A stretch of DNA of 64,000 nucleotides from Paractinoplanes deccanensis (GCF_016862115.1 NZ_BOMI01000003.1:62001-126000); one strand, 5' to 3'; numbered from the stretch's first letter, positions 16,194 through 24,002 are shown. Made by a program: numbers and translations. The notes: generated by a model not told the origin, from the letters alone.

Positions 16194-16208
16194 TTGTATA
16201 GCATACAA
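16194..16208. promoter_or_regulatory. Operator in the fabF-tetR divergent promoter
   Basis: TTGTAT-AGC-ATACAA is a perfect inverted repeat in a 48-bp divergent gap. It contains a plus-strand -10 candidate TAGCAT (16199-16204, 6 nt before the TetR ATG) and minus-strand TATGCT/TATACA hexamers pointing to fabF. Binding of the TetR protein would shut off both genes. Confidence 0.7.
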
Positions 16209-16210
16209 GA

Positions 16211-16786
16211 ATGACCGAGCCCCCACGCGCTCGCGGCCGCCGCACCCGCGACGCGATCCTGCGCGCCGCCGAGGCGCTCTTCGCCGAGCGTGGCCTCGCC
16301 GCGGTGAGTGTGGCCGACATCGCCGGGGCGGCCGGCGCCCACCCGCACCAGATCACCTACTACTTCGGCTCCAAGGACGCGCTCTTCGTCGAGGCCGCGT
16401 TCCGGCTCCTGCTCCACCAGGCCCGGCGGCTGGAGCCGATCGGCCTGCGCCGGCGCACGCCGGAGTCGTTCCGCATGGCCCTGGCCCGCACGGCGCTGGC
16501 CCTGCCGGCCGTGCCGGTCGCGGTGCACGCGATGTCGGTGGGCCGGCTGCGGCCCGAGCTGCACACGTCAGTGCAGCAGCATTTGTCCGTGTTGTTCCAC
16601 CAGGCCGAGCGCTATCTGACGGACGTGCTCGAGCGCCGCGGCTGGGCCATCGACCGGCCCGCGGCGATCGAGGCGCGCACGTTCTGGACCACCGTCTTCG
16701 GCGCCCGGCTGATCTCCGAGAGCGGCTACGGCGGCGAGTCCGCCGACGTCGACCTGGCCGGCGTGCTGACCGTCCGGGCGGCTTGA
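16211..16786 (+). CDS. TetR-family transcriptional regulator
   Basis: A 191-residue regulator. Residues 8-54 form the TetR HTH (RDAILRAAEALFAERGLAAVSVADIAGAAGAHPHQITYYFGSKDALF). The remaining helical domain would bind a ligand, possibly an acyl thioester given the divergent fabF gene. ATG 16211 follows a -10 hexamer by 6 nt without a Shine-Dalgarno sequence. It probably represses itself and fabF through the 15-bp operator between them. Confidence 0.88.
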   Translation: MTEPPRARGRRTRDAILRAAEALFAERGLAAVSVADIAGAAGAHPHQITYYFGSKDALFVEAAFRLLLHQARRLEPIGLRRRTPESFRMALARTALALPAVPVAVHAMSVGRLRPELHTSVQQHLSVLFHQAERYLTDVLERRGWAIDRPAAIEARTFWTTVFGARLISESGYGGESADVDLAGVLTVRAA

Positions 16787-16793
16787 AAAGGCC

Positions 16794-16942
16794 AACCGAC
16801 CGGCGCCGAAAGGGGGAACGGGCCGGCGCCGGAAGGGGGGAACCGGACCGGCGCCGGAAGGGGGAACGGGCCGGCGCAGAAGGACAACCGGGCCGGCGCA
16901 AGAGGGACGAACCGGCCGATGCGGAAAAACCGGCCGGCGCTG
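16794..16942. repeat. Degenerate ~23-bp tandem repeat between convergent genes
   Basis: Six to seven imperfect units of the type AACCGGCCGGCGCCGGAAGG, 18-24 bp each, fill the gap between the TetR and SMI1-like stop codons. Each unit carries a CCGGCGCCGG-like palindrome, so the array can form several small hairpins and may also act as a bidirectional terminator. Confidence 0.85.
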
Positions 16943-16953
16943 AACGGCGCGTC

Positions 16954-17481
16954 TCAGAGCAGGTCGCGCCAGAAGCCGACCGTGGCGCGCGGCTCGGCCC
17001 GGGAGGCGGCCCCCAGGCCGAACTCCCGGTGCAGCCAGTCCGCGATGTCCGTGCCGTAATAGACGATGTCGGTCTGATACACCGACAGCACCGGATGCCC
17101 CGAGAGGCCCGCCGGCAGGAACCGGTGCGCATACAGGGGCACGAGCCGCGGCGCGGTCAGCAGATAGCGCCGGGCGGCGACCACCGCGTCCTCGATCGCG
17201 GGCGGGCGGGGACCCCATCTCTCGTACCAGAAATTGTTGGCGCCGACGTCGAAGAGCACGCCCTCGACGGGCCAGGCGAGCCGCTCGCGCAACGCGTCAC
17301 GGTCGGGTCCCCGCCAGTCCGGCCAGCCGCGGCCCGCGGGCAGCCCCGCCGCCAGGAAAGCGCGGTGATCGTCGGCGAAGGTGAAGCCGAACTCCTGCTC
17401 CAGCGACGAGAGCTCGGCGTCGGTGAGGCCCGGCCCGATCGGGAAGCGGCCGGAGGCGGCCAGTAGTTCCGCGGCGGTCAC
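16954..17481 (-). CDS. SMI1/KNR4-like family protein
   Basis: A 175-residue protein with the N-terminal pattern LTDAELSSLEQEFGFTFADDHRAFLAAGLP typical of SMI1/KNR4 (SUKH) proteins. In bacteria such proteins are frequently toxin immunity factors or are unassigned single-domain proteins. The C-terminal part (VLSVYQTDIVYYGTDIADWLHREFG) also fits family members. GTG 17481 is preceded by TAAGGT with a 6-nt gap. No adjacent toxin is seen, so an immunity role is not supported by context. Confidence 0.7.
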   Translation of the reverse strand: MTAAELLAASGRFPIGPGLTDAELSSLEQEFGFTFADDHRAFLAAGLPAGRGWPDWRGPDRDALRERLAWPVEGVLFDVGANNFWYERWGPRPPAIEDAVVAARRYLLTAPRLVPLYAHRFLPAGLSGHPVLSVYQTDIVYYGTDIADWLHREFGLGAASRAEPRATVGFWRDLL

Positions 17482-17487
17482 CTCGAT

Positions 17488-17493
17488 ACCTTA
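17488..17493 (-). promoter_or_regulatory. -10 hexamer of a leaderless promoter
   Basis: TAAGGT on the minus strand ends 6 nt before the GTG start of the SMI1-like gene at 17481. Confidence 0.5.
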
Positions 17494-17590
17494 TCGAGAA
17501 GCGTGTACTCCTTTGGGTGTACGGAAGTAGTCGGGAGGCGTCCGTGCGGGTGACGGCGGCGGGACGACGCGGTGCCACCCTCGGCGAAAA

Positions 17591-17596
17591 TAGCGT
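17591..17596 (+). promoter_or_regulatory. -10 hexamer of a leaderless promoter
   Basis: TAGCGT ends 7 nt before ATG 17604 of the sensor kinase gene and supports that start over longer frame extensions. Confidence 0.5.
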
Positions 17597-17603
17597 CCCG
17601 GTC

Positions 17604-18710
17604 ATGAACAGATACCTGGTCTCGGCGCTCACCCTCGTGGGCGTCCCCGCCGGCCTCGCGATCACCGGCGGCAACACTCAAACCGTCATGAGCATGACGC
17701 TCGCGTTCTGGCTCGCCGTTCTCGCGCTTTTCCTGCGGGCGCCGCGCACCGTCCTCATCGTCTCGTTGCTGCTCGTCGCCGGCCTGCGCGGCGCGTATCT
17801 CGTCGGCTCGGGCTGGGTGTGGCCGGCCACCGCCGCCTTCGTCGCCGTGGTGCTCGCCGGCCACCTGCGCACGGCCGTCGCCGCCGGGGGCGTCGCGCTC
17901 GCGTACGGCTTCGCCTGGGACGGCTTCGTCGTCGAGGAGCACGGCAGCACATGGACGCTCGCCCACGTCGGCGGCGAGACCCTGTGGCTGGCGGCGGCGC
18001 TGGCGGCCGCGACCGCGTACCGCAGCACCGTCCGCTGGCAGGCCGAGGTGGCCCGCCGCCTGGCGCAGGACGAGCACGAGCGCGAGTTGGACGCCCGCCG
18101 CCGCCGCGCCGAGGAGCGGGTCGGCATCGCCCGCGACCTGCACGACGTCGTCTCGCACACGCTGGCCGTGGTCGGCGTGCATCTCAACGTCGCGCTCGAC
18201 GCCTTCGACAGCGACCCGGAGGAGGCACGCTCGTCGCTGCGCCTGGCCCAGGACGTGCGCGGCCGCGCGATGACCGACCTCAAGTCGCTCGTCGACGTCC
18301 TCCGCGAGGGGGAGGCCCCGGCGATCGCCGAGCCCGCCGACGGCCTGGACGGCCTGGAGCGGCTCGCCGAGCACGTCCGCGCGGCCGGCCTGGCCGTGTC
18401 GCTCAACGAGTTCGGCGACCGCACGGCCGTGCCCGCGCCGGTCGCCACGGCCGTCTACCGTGTCGTGCAGGAGTCGCTCACCAACACCGTCCGCCACGCC
18501 GGCGCGAGCCGGGTCGCGGTCACTGTCCGCTATGCACCGACCAGCGTCGTCGTCGACGTGCAGGACGACGGCGAACCGCCCGAGCACATCGTCGACGGCA
18601 ACGGCATAGCCGGCATGCGCGAACGGGTGGCCGCGCTGGGCGGCGCCCTCACCACCGGCCCGGGCCGATCCGGTTTCACCGTGCGCGCGACGATCCCGTT
18701 CGCCGCCTAG
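17604..18710 (+). CDS. Sensor histidine kinase (NarL-type, HisKA_3)
   Basis: A 368-residue membrane kinase. The N-terminal half has about five hydrophobic segments (roughly residues 5-24, 28-50, 53-72, 77-98 and 112-134), then a coiled basic stretch and the phosphoacceptor region ERVGIARDLHDVVSHTLAVVGVHLNVA with the His in DLHD. The HATPase_c domain follows (VVQESLTNTVRHAG; DDGE; GNGIAGMRERVAALGG). It works with the response regulator encoded 10 nt downstream. The signal is unknown; the membrane domain has almost no extracellular loop, so it may sense the membrane itself. Confidence 0.9.
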   Translation: MNRYLVSALTLVGVPAGLAITGGNTQTVMSMTLAFWLAVLALFLRAPRTVLIVSLLLVAGLRGAYLVGSGWVWPATAAFVAVVLAGHLRTAVAAGGVALAYGFAWDGFVVEEHGSTWTLAHVGGETLWLAAALAAATAYRSTVRWQAEVARRLAQDEHERELDARRRRAEERVGIARDLHDVVSHTLAVVGVHLNVALDAFDSDPEEARSSLRLAQDVRGRAMTDLKSLVDVLREGEAPAIAEPADGLDGLERLAEHVRAAGLAVSLNEFGDRTAVPAPVATAVYRVVQESLTNTVRHAGASRVAVTVRYAPTSVVVDVQDDGEPPEHIVDGNGIAGMRERVAALGGALTTGPGRSGFTVRATIPFAA

Positions 18711-18720
18711 GAGGAGGACG

Positions 18721-19371
18721 ATGACCATCTCGGTGCTGCTCGCCGACGATCAGCATCTGGTGCGGGCCGGGTTCCGGAGTCTGCTGCGGCGGGACAAGGA
18801 GATCGACGTCGTGGGTGAGGCGTCGACCGGTGACGAGGCGGTCCGGGCGGCGCGGTCGCTGCGGCCTGACGTGATCCTGATGGACATCCGGATGCCGGGC
18901 CTGGACGGCATCGCCGCCACCGAGCGGGTGCTGCGCGACAATCCGGGCACGCGGGTGGTCATTCTGACGACGTTCGAGACGGACGAGTACGTCTTCGCCG
19001 CGCTGGCCGCCGGGGCGAGCGGCTTCCTGACAAAGGAGATCGCGCCGGACGGGTTGCGGCAGGCGGTGAAGATCGTTGCCGCCGGTGACGCGCTGTTGTC
19101 GCCGAGCGTCACCCGGCGGGTGGTGGGCCAGTTCGCGCACCGGCCGGTGGCGGCCCCGCGGGGCACCGAGCGCCTCGCGGTGCTCACCGAGCGGGAGCGG
19201 GAGGTGGTACGGATGGTGGCGGCGGGCCTGTCCAACGAGGAGATCGCCCGCGAGCTGGTGATCAGCCCGTTGACGGCGAAGACGCACATCACGCGGGCGA
19301 TCGCCAAGCTGGGCGTCCGCGACCGCGTCCAGCTGGTGATCGTCGCGTTCCAGGAGGGACTGACGGGGTGA
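18721..19371 (+). CDS. LuxR/NarL-family response regulator
   Basis: A 216-residue regulator. The receiver domain has the acidic pair near residues 9-10 and the phosphoacceptor D55 (VILMDIRMPG), with T and K at the usual switch positions (LTTFET, FLTKEIAP). The C-terminal LuxR HTH reads LTEREREVVRMVAAGLSNEEIARELVISPLTAKTHITRAIAKLGVRDRVQ (about residues 158-207). A strong AGGAGGA RBS precedes ATG. It is the cognate partner of the upstream kinase, and its stop overlaps the next gene by 4 nt. Confidence 0.93.
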   Translation: MTISVLLADDQHLVRAGFRSLLRRDKEIDVVGEASTGDEAVRAARSLRPDVILMDIRMPGLDGIAATERVLRDNPGTRVVILTTFETDEYVFAALAAGASGFLTKEIAPDGLRQAVKIVAAGDALLSPSVTRRVVGQFAHRPVAAPRGTERLAVLTEREREVVRMVAAGLSNEEIARELVISPLTAKTHITRAIAKLGVRDRVQLVIVAFQEGLTG

Positions 19372-19886
19372 GCAAGAGAATCCTGGTGTACGGCGTGACG
19401 GGCGCCGGCAAGTCGACGCTGGCGGCGCGGCTCGGTGAGCGGCTCGGGCTGCCGTACCACTCGATCGACGACGTGATGTGGGAGCCGGGCTGGGTGGAGG
19501 TGCCCGACGACGTGCAGCGCGACCGCATCCGCGAGATCTGCGCCGGCGACGCCTGGGTGATCGACGCGGCGTACATGAAGTGGGCCGACGTCGTGCTGGA
19601 GCGGGTCGAGCTGATCGTCGGGCTCGATCTGCCCCGCTGGGTCTCCTACGGCCGGCTGGTGCGCCGTTCGCTGACCCGCCTGGTGCGGCGCACCGAGATC
19701 TGCAACGGCAACCGGGAGTCGTTCCGCAATCTGTTCCTCGACCGAAACTCGCTGCTGGTCTTCCACTTTCGCTCGTGGGGCCGCAAGCGGGCCCGCATGC
19801 GGCAGTGGCACGACGATCCGGACTTCCCCGAGACCGTGCTGCTGCGCTCGCCCGCCGAGGTGCGGCGCTGGCTGGCGACGTTTTGA
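19368..19886 (+). CDS. Small P-loop kinase (adenylate kinase/FlaR-like)
   Basis: A 172-residue P-loop NTPase starting at GTG, which overlaps the response regulator stop (GTGA). Walker A is GVTGAGKST (residues 9-17, K15); HSIDDVMWEPGW and GDAWVIDAAY are typical of the topology-modulation (FlaR-like)/adenylate-kinase-like family, and RTEICNGNRESFRNLFLDRNSLL with the basic segment RSWGRKRARM forms a lid-like region. The substrate is unknown. Its coupling to a two-component system may only reflect operon packing. Confidence 0.8.
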   Translation: MSKRILVYGVTGAGKSTLAARLGERLGLPYHSIDDVMWEPGWVEVPDDVQRDRIREICAGDAWVIDAAYMKWADVVLERVELIVGLDLPRWVSYGRLVRRSLTRLVRRTEICNGNRESFRNLFLDRNSLLVFHFRSWGRKRARMRQWHDDPDFPETVLLRSPAEVRRWLATF

Positions 19887-19909
19887 TCGGGTGGGGCCGG
19901 TCCGATCAG

Positions 19910-19915
19910 TAAGGT
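19910..19915 (+). promoter_or_regulatory. -10 hexamer of a leaderless promoter
   Basis: TAAGGT ends 6 nt before ATG 19922 of the PPOX-family gene; no Shine-Dalgarno sequence is present. Confidence 0.55.
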
Positions 19916-19921
19916 CGAGTC

Positions 19922-20344
19922 ATGTCTGATGACGTGCTGTGGAAGGTCATCGCCACGGGGAACCTCGGTACCGTCGCGACGATCAAGAAGGACGGGCGGC
20001 CGCAGCTGTCCGACGTCAGCTACATCGCCATGCCCGGCTCGGTCCGGTTCTCCACCCGCACGTCCCTGGCCAAGGTGCACAACCTGCGCCGCGACCCCCG
20101 GGTCAGCATCAAGGTCACTGCGCCCGGCGGGGCCGGCTACGCGGTCGGCGAGGGCACCGCCGAGCTGAGCCCGGTCGCCTGGCGGCTCGACGACCCGGTG
20201 GTCGAGGAGCTGATCGAGATCTACCGGCTGATCGCCGGGCACGAGCACCCCGACTGGGACGACTTCCGCCGCGCCATGGTCACCGACGGCCGGCTGGTCT
20301 GCCGCATCAAGGTCGAGGAGCTCTACGGCTGGGTGGCGGATTGA
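19922..20344 (+). CDS. PPOX-class (pyridoxamine oxidase-like) F420/FMN-binding protein
   Basis: A 140-residue split-barrel flavoprotein. GNLGTVATIKKDGRPQLSDVSYI followed by VRFSTRTSLAKVHNLRRDPRVSIKV is the signature of small actinobacterial PPOX-class F420-dependent enzymes. The C-terminal YRLIAGHEHPDWDDFRRAMVTDGRLVCRIKVEELYGW is also typical. The substrate is unknown. Its stop is overlapped by the TTG start of the next gene. Confidence 0.85.
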   Translation: MSDDVLWKVIATGNLGTVATIKKDGRPQLSDVSYIAMPGSVRFSTRTSLAKVHNLRRDPRVSIKVTAPGGAGYAVGEGTAELSPVAWRLDDPVVEELIEIYRLIAGHEHPDWDDFRRAMVTDGRLVCRIKVEELYGWVAD

Positions 20345-21411
20345 TCGAGCTGACCCGGCAGGAGGCGCGCCGCATCGCCGTGCGCGCCCAGCTGCTCGGC
20401 CGCGACCGCCCACCCGATCTGGTCACGCTGGTCGAGCGTCTGACCTTCCTCCAGTACGACCAGACGGCCGCCGTCGCGCCCAGCGCCGACCTGGTGGCCT
20501 GGAGCCGCCTCGGCTCCTCCTACCGCCCGGCGTCCCTGGTGGCGGCCCTCGAGGACCGCACCCTCGTCGAGCTCAAGGGCATGATCCGGCCGTACGACGA
20601 CATCTCGCTCCATCGGGCCCGCATGGCCGCCTGGGAGGACCCGGACGACCAGTTCAGCCACCCGCGCGCGCACGCCTTCGTGGCCGCGAACGACGCGTGC
20701 CGCCGCGACATCCTGCGCCGCCTCGACGACGGCGGCCCGCTCCCCCAGTCCGAGCTGCCGGACACGTGCACGGTCGCCTGGGGATCGTCCGGCTGGAACA
20801 ACAACCGCAACCTGACGATGATGCTCGAATGCCTGGCCTCCCGCGGCGAGATAGCCATCGCCGACCGGGACGGCCGCGAGCGCCTGTGGGACCTGGCCCA
20901 CCGCGTCTACCCCGCCGAGATCGTCCCCGAGCCGGAGGCGAGCCGTCGCCGCGACGAGCGGCTGTTGCGCTCGCTGGGTCTGGTCCGGCCCCGCCGTGGC
21001 TCCGAGGCGGGCGAGCCCGCCACGATCAAGGGGGTACGGGGCAGCTGGCGCGTCGACCCCGCGCAGCTCGGCCTGCCCTTCGCCGGCCGGACGGCCCTGC
21101 TGTCCCCGCTGGACCGCCTGATCTTCGACCGCAAGCGCATGCTCGACCTCTTCGCGTTCGACTACACCCTGGAGATGTACAAGCCGGCCTCCCGGCGGCG
21201 CTGGGGCTACTGGGCGATGCCGATCCTGCGCGGCGACCGCCTGATCGGCAAGCTCGACGCCACCGCCGACCACCGCCGCGGCGTCCTGCGCGTGGACGCC
21301 GTCCACCAGGACATCCCCTTCGACGACGCCACCGACCGCGCGGTGCTGCACGAGATCCAGGATTTGGCCCGCTGGCTGGGCCTCGGCCTCGACCTCCCCG
21401 CCGACTTCTGA
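20341..21411 (+). CDS. Winged-helix DNA glycosylase of the AlkX/YcaQ family
   Basis: A 356-residue HTH_42 superfamily protein. It starts with TTG overlapping the previous stop (TTGA). The N-terminal catalytic motif Q-x-D is visible as Q38-Y39-D40 (RLTFLQYDQTAAV), the AlkX/YcaQ version rather than the QxQ of AlkZ. Other family segments are RTALLSPLDRLIFDRKRMLDLFAFDYTLEMY-type spacing and RRRWGYWAMPILRGDRLIGKLDATADHR near the C-terminus. Characterised relatives unhook interstrand crosslinks or remove bulky alkyl adducts, so repair of natural-product-type damage is a reasonable inference. Confidence 0.82.
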   Translation: MIELTRQEARRIAVRAQLLGRDRPPDLVTLVERLTFLQYDQTAAVAPSADLVAWSRLGSSYRPASLVAALEDRTLVELKGMIRPYDDISLHRARMAAWEDPDDQFSHPRAHAFVAANDACRRDILRRLDDGGPLPQSELPDTCTVAWGSSGWNNNRNLTMMLECLASRGEIAIADRDGRERLWDLAHRVYPAEIVPEPEASRRRDERLLRSLGLVRPRRGSEAGEPATIKGVRGSWRVDPAQLGLPFAGRTALLSPLDRLIFDRKRMLDLFAFDYTLEMYKPASRRRWGYWAMPILRGDRLIGKLDATADHRRGVLRVDAVHQDIPFDDATDRAVLHEIQDLARWLGLGLDLPADF

Positions 21412-21548
21412 CCCCGCAAGCCGCGGAAAGCCCGCGAAAAGGGCGGTGGTGGGCAGAAGGGGTGGCGAGCAGAAGGAGGGCGGTGGGCCCGGAGGAAGGC
21501 GAAGGGTGGGCTACGCGAAGGGACCGCGACGAGCGGGCCGCGGGTGGG

Positions 21549-22736
21549 TCAGTCGGGGAGGATCGGCACGGAGGGGCTCAGGTCGTGGCCCAGCGAGGCG
21601 GCGCGGGTGAGCGACGACGAGCCGAAGCGGTCGCGGACCGCGTCCATCGCCACGTCGAGGCCGTCGTCGGCGGTGTCGTCGAAGAGGGACGGCTGCACGT
21701 GGCCGTCGCCGTCGAGGTTGCTCACCGCGACGCCGACCAGGGTGAGGCCGCGGGTCTCGATCAGCGGGCGGGCCTCGGCCAGCAGGTCGCTCGCGGTGGC
21801 GAGGATGGCGCGGGTCTGCATGGTGGCCTTGAGCAGCGACCGCGACCGGGTTGCCCGGCCGAAGTCGTCGAAGCGCAGGCGCAGCGTCACCGTGCGGCCC
21901 GCCCGGCGTGCGCCGCGCATGCGCCGGGTCACGCGGTCGACCAGGGCCGCCAGGGTCGCCTCGATCTCGGTGAACGGGCGCGGGCGGCGGCCCAGCGCGC
22001 ACTGTGAGCCGATGGAGCCGCGGCGGTGGCCCACTCGCACCCGCCGGGGGTCTCGGTTGTGTGCCAGGGCGTGCAGGTGCCGGCCGGCGGCCGCGCCGAG
22101 CAGGGAGACCAGCGCCGCCTCGCCGACGCGGGCCACGTGGCCGACGGTCTCGATGCGCCGCTCGCGCAGCTTGGCGGAGGTGACCGGGCCGACGCCCCAC
22201 AGCCGCTCGACCGGCAGCGGGTGGAGGAAGGCCAGCTCGCCGCCGGCCGGCACCTCGAGCAGGCCGTCGGGCTTGCCGACCGCGCTCGCCACCTTGGCCA
22301 GGAACTTGGTGGTCGCTATGCCGACCGTGATGGGCAGGCCCACCCGTGCGCGCACCTCGGCCCGCAGCCTCGTGGCGATCTCGCGCGGGCTGCCGCTGAC
22401 CCGCAGCAGGCCGCTCACGTCGAGGAACGCCTCGTCGATCGAGATGCCCTCGACCAGCGGCGTGGTGTCCCGGAAGATCTCGAAGACCGCCTTGCTGGCC
22501 GCCGAGTAGGCGCTCATGCGCGGCGGCACGACCACGGCCCGCGGGCAGAGCGCCCGCGCCTGGGTCAGGCCCATCGGCGTGCGCACCCCGAGCGCCTTGG
22601 CCTCGTAGCTGGCGGCGAGGACCACGCCCATGCCGACCAGCACCGGCCTGCCCCGCAGCGCCGGGTCGTCACGCTGCTCGACGGACGCGTAGAAGGCGTC
22701 GAGGTCGGCATGCAGGATCGCCACGGCCACGAGCAT
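21549..22736 (-). CDS. dinB: DNA polymerase IV (Y-family translesion polymerase)
   Basis: A 395-residue Y-family polymerase. The catalytic DxD is in AILHADLDAFYASVEQ (about residues 5-20), the second acidic site is SIDEAFLDVSG (about 98-108), followed by the HhH segment (LWGVGPVTSAKLRERRIETVG) and the little finger domain. It copies past damaged bases. The frame is open further upstream, but ATG 22736 places the conserved start normally; GTG codons 2 and 4 residues inside are alternatives. A perfect GAAC-N4-GTTC SOS box sits at the start, so LexA control is expected. Confidence 0.93.
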   Translation of the reverse strand: MLVAVAILHADLDAFYASVEQRDDPALRGRPVLVGMGVVLAASYEAKALGVRTPMGLTQARALCPRAVVVPPRMSAYSAASKAVFEIFRDTTPLVEGISIDEAFLDVSGLLRVSGSPREIATRLRAEVRARVGLPITVGIATTKFLAKVASAVGKPDGLLEVPAGGELAFLHPLPVERLWGVGPVTSAKLRERRIETVGHVARVGEAALVSLLGAAAGRHLHALAHNRDPRRVRVGHRRGSIGSQCALGRRPRPFTEIEATLAALVDRVTRRMRGARRAGRTVTLRLRFDDFGRATRSRSLLKATMQTRAILATASDLLAEARPLIETRGLTLVGVAVSNLDGDGHVQPSLFDDTADDGLDVAMDAVRDRFGSSSLTRAASLGHDLSPSVPILPD

Positions 22737-22737
22737 A

Positions 22738-22749
22738 GAACACTTGTTC
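22738..22749. promoter_or_regulatory. LexA/SOS box of dinB
   Basis: GAACACTTGTTC fits the Gram-positive Cheo box GAAC-N4-GTTC; with flanks the minus strand reads TTCGAAC-AAGT-GTTCTA. It lies 2 bp from the dinB ATG, where bound LexA would block transcription start. Confidence 0.85.
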
Positions 22750-22890
22750 GAATCAGTCACGGATCGTGGCGATATTCCGCCGCTTTCGCTCATTGGACAA
22801 CGGAATGTAACGAACCTTTACGTCCGATCGTGACGCCGGTCATGTCCGAACGGGAATTCCACGGGAACAATCTCTGTTGTCGCATTCAGA

Positions 22891-22911
22891 CTTGAGCGCA
22901 CCACGCTCAAC
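22891..22911. promoter_or_regulatory. HAIR-like HspR operator upstream of hsp20
   Basis: CTTGAGC-N7-GCTCAAC closely follows the HAIR consensus CTTGAGT-N7-ACTCAAG bound by HspR. It ends 29 bp before the hsp20 start and overlaps its likely promoter. Confidence 0.7.
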
Positions 22912-22940
22912 TTGAAAGAGCTCCGCTGGAGGAACCACCC

Positions 22941-23342
22941 ATGTTGCTTCGTAGCGCGACGGTCCGGGATCTGGACCGGCTCACCGCTCGCGTGTTCGAC
23001 ACTGCCACCCGCAGCTCCGGCGCGCGACTCGATGCCTACCGCATCGACGACCACTTCTACATCGACATCGACCTGCCCGGCATCGACCCCGCAGGCATCG
23101 ACATCACCGTCGACCACAACGTGCTGACCGTCCGCGCCGAGCGCAGGCGCCGCGCCGACGGCGAGGACGCCGACGTGATCGTCACCGAGCGCCCGGCCGG
23201 CCCCGTGAGCCGCCAGGTCTTCCTCTCCGACACGCTCGACACCGACCGGCTCGAGGCGCGGTACGAGCAGGGCGTGCTGACCCTGAACATCCCGGTGGCC
23301 GAGAAGGCCCAGCCCCGCAAGGTCGAGGTCAGCGTCGGCTGA
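22941..23342 (+). CDS. Hsp20/alpha-crystallin small heat-shock protein
   Basis: A 133-residue small heat-shock protein. The alpha-crystallin domain spans about residues 30-125 (DAYRIDDHFYIDIDLPGIDPAGIDITVDHNVLTVRAERR), with the GVLTLNIPVAE motif near residues 111-121, the classic G-x-L and I-x-V elements. It holds unfolding proteins in oligomeric shells. RBS GGAGGA is clear, and the HAIR-like box upstream suggests HspR-controlled heat induction. Confidence 0.92.
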   Translation: MLLRSATVRDLDRLTARVFDTATRSSGARLDAYRIDDHFYIDIDLPGIDPAGIDITVDHNVLTVRAERRRRADGEDADVIVTERPAGPVSRQVFLSDTLDTDRLEARYEQGVLTLNIPVAEKAQPRKVEVSVG

Positions 23343-23353
23343 CCACCGGGCCC

Positions 23354-23998
23354 TCAGTGCCCGAACAGCAGCCAGTTCACGTTGATGAACTCGGCGCCGT
23401 CCTCCCGGACGAAGTTCAGGAAGACCGCATGGGTGCCGGTGGTCGGCGTGAGGGTCACCTCGTCGGTGCGCCAGCTCTGCCAGCCGCCGGTGCGGGTCAC
23501 CCGCATCGTGCCGATCACCGGGCCGTCCGCGCTGTCGAGGCGGATCTCCATCCGGCCGCCGTCCTGCGCGTCGGAGGCCACCCGCACGTCCGCCTTCGTC
23601 GCCGGCACCTCGCCGAAGTCGAAGGCGTCGAAGCGCAGCTGGTCACCGTTGGCGATCCACCCGGCGTTCTTCCCGCCGCCCTGGTCCTCGGTGTCCTGGA
23701 AGTCGACGCCCACGTTGCCGTCGGCGGCCTCCGCCTGAAGGGTCGGATAGACCGTCGGGGTCGGCGGCGCGCTGGTCGCCGGCGCCGGCACCGGCGACTC
23801 CTCGGCGGCGGCGGACGACGCGGACGGCGCCGGCGGCAGCGCGACGGCCGGGGCGGGCGTGTCCTGCCACCGGCCGATCAGATAGCCCACCAGCAGCAGC
23901 CCGATCGCGGCGAGCGCGAGAAGCACGCGCTGCCGCAATCGGTGCGACCGAGTGCGATAGACCCTGGTACCGCCCAGGTCGGGGGGTGGGGCGACCAA
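23354..23998 (-). CDS. Membrane-anchored CBM6-like protein
   Basis: A 214-residue protein with a cytoplasmic basic N-terminus (about 1-23), one span (about 24-41), a Pro/Ala/Ser linker (about 45-85) and a C-terminal beta-sandwich like carbohydrate-binding module 6 (LQAEAADGNVGVDFQDTEDQ at its start, then WIANGDQLRFDAFDFG, GGWQSWRTDEVTL). It would display a sugar-binding domain outside the cell. TTG 23998 lies 4 nt after the dppF-like stop, so it belongs to the peptide ABC operon. Its link to peptide uptake is unexplained. Confidence 0.75.
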   Translation of the reverse strand: MVAPPPDLGGTRVYRTRSHRLRQRVLLALAAIGLLLVGYLIGRWQDTPAPAVALPPAPSASSAAAEESPVPAPATSAPPTPTVYPTLQAEAADGNVGVDFQDTEDQGGGKNAGWIANGDQLRFDAFDFGEVPATKADVRVASDAQDGGRMEIRLDSADGPVIGTMRVTRTGGWQSWRTDEVTLTPTTGTHAVFLNFVREDGAEFINVNWLLFGH

Positions 23999-24002
23999 CG
24001 CC

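Noticed and set aside
16954..17481. Immunity gene of a polymorphic toxin system
   Set aside because: SMI1-like proteins can be immunity factors, but no toxin, secretion or repeat-rich gene is adjacent; it sits by a TetR gene and a two-component system.
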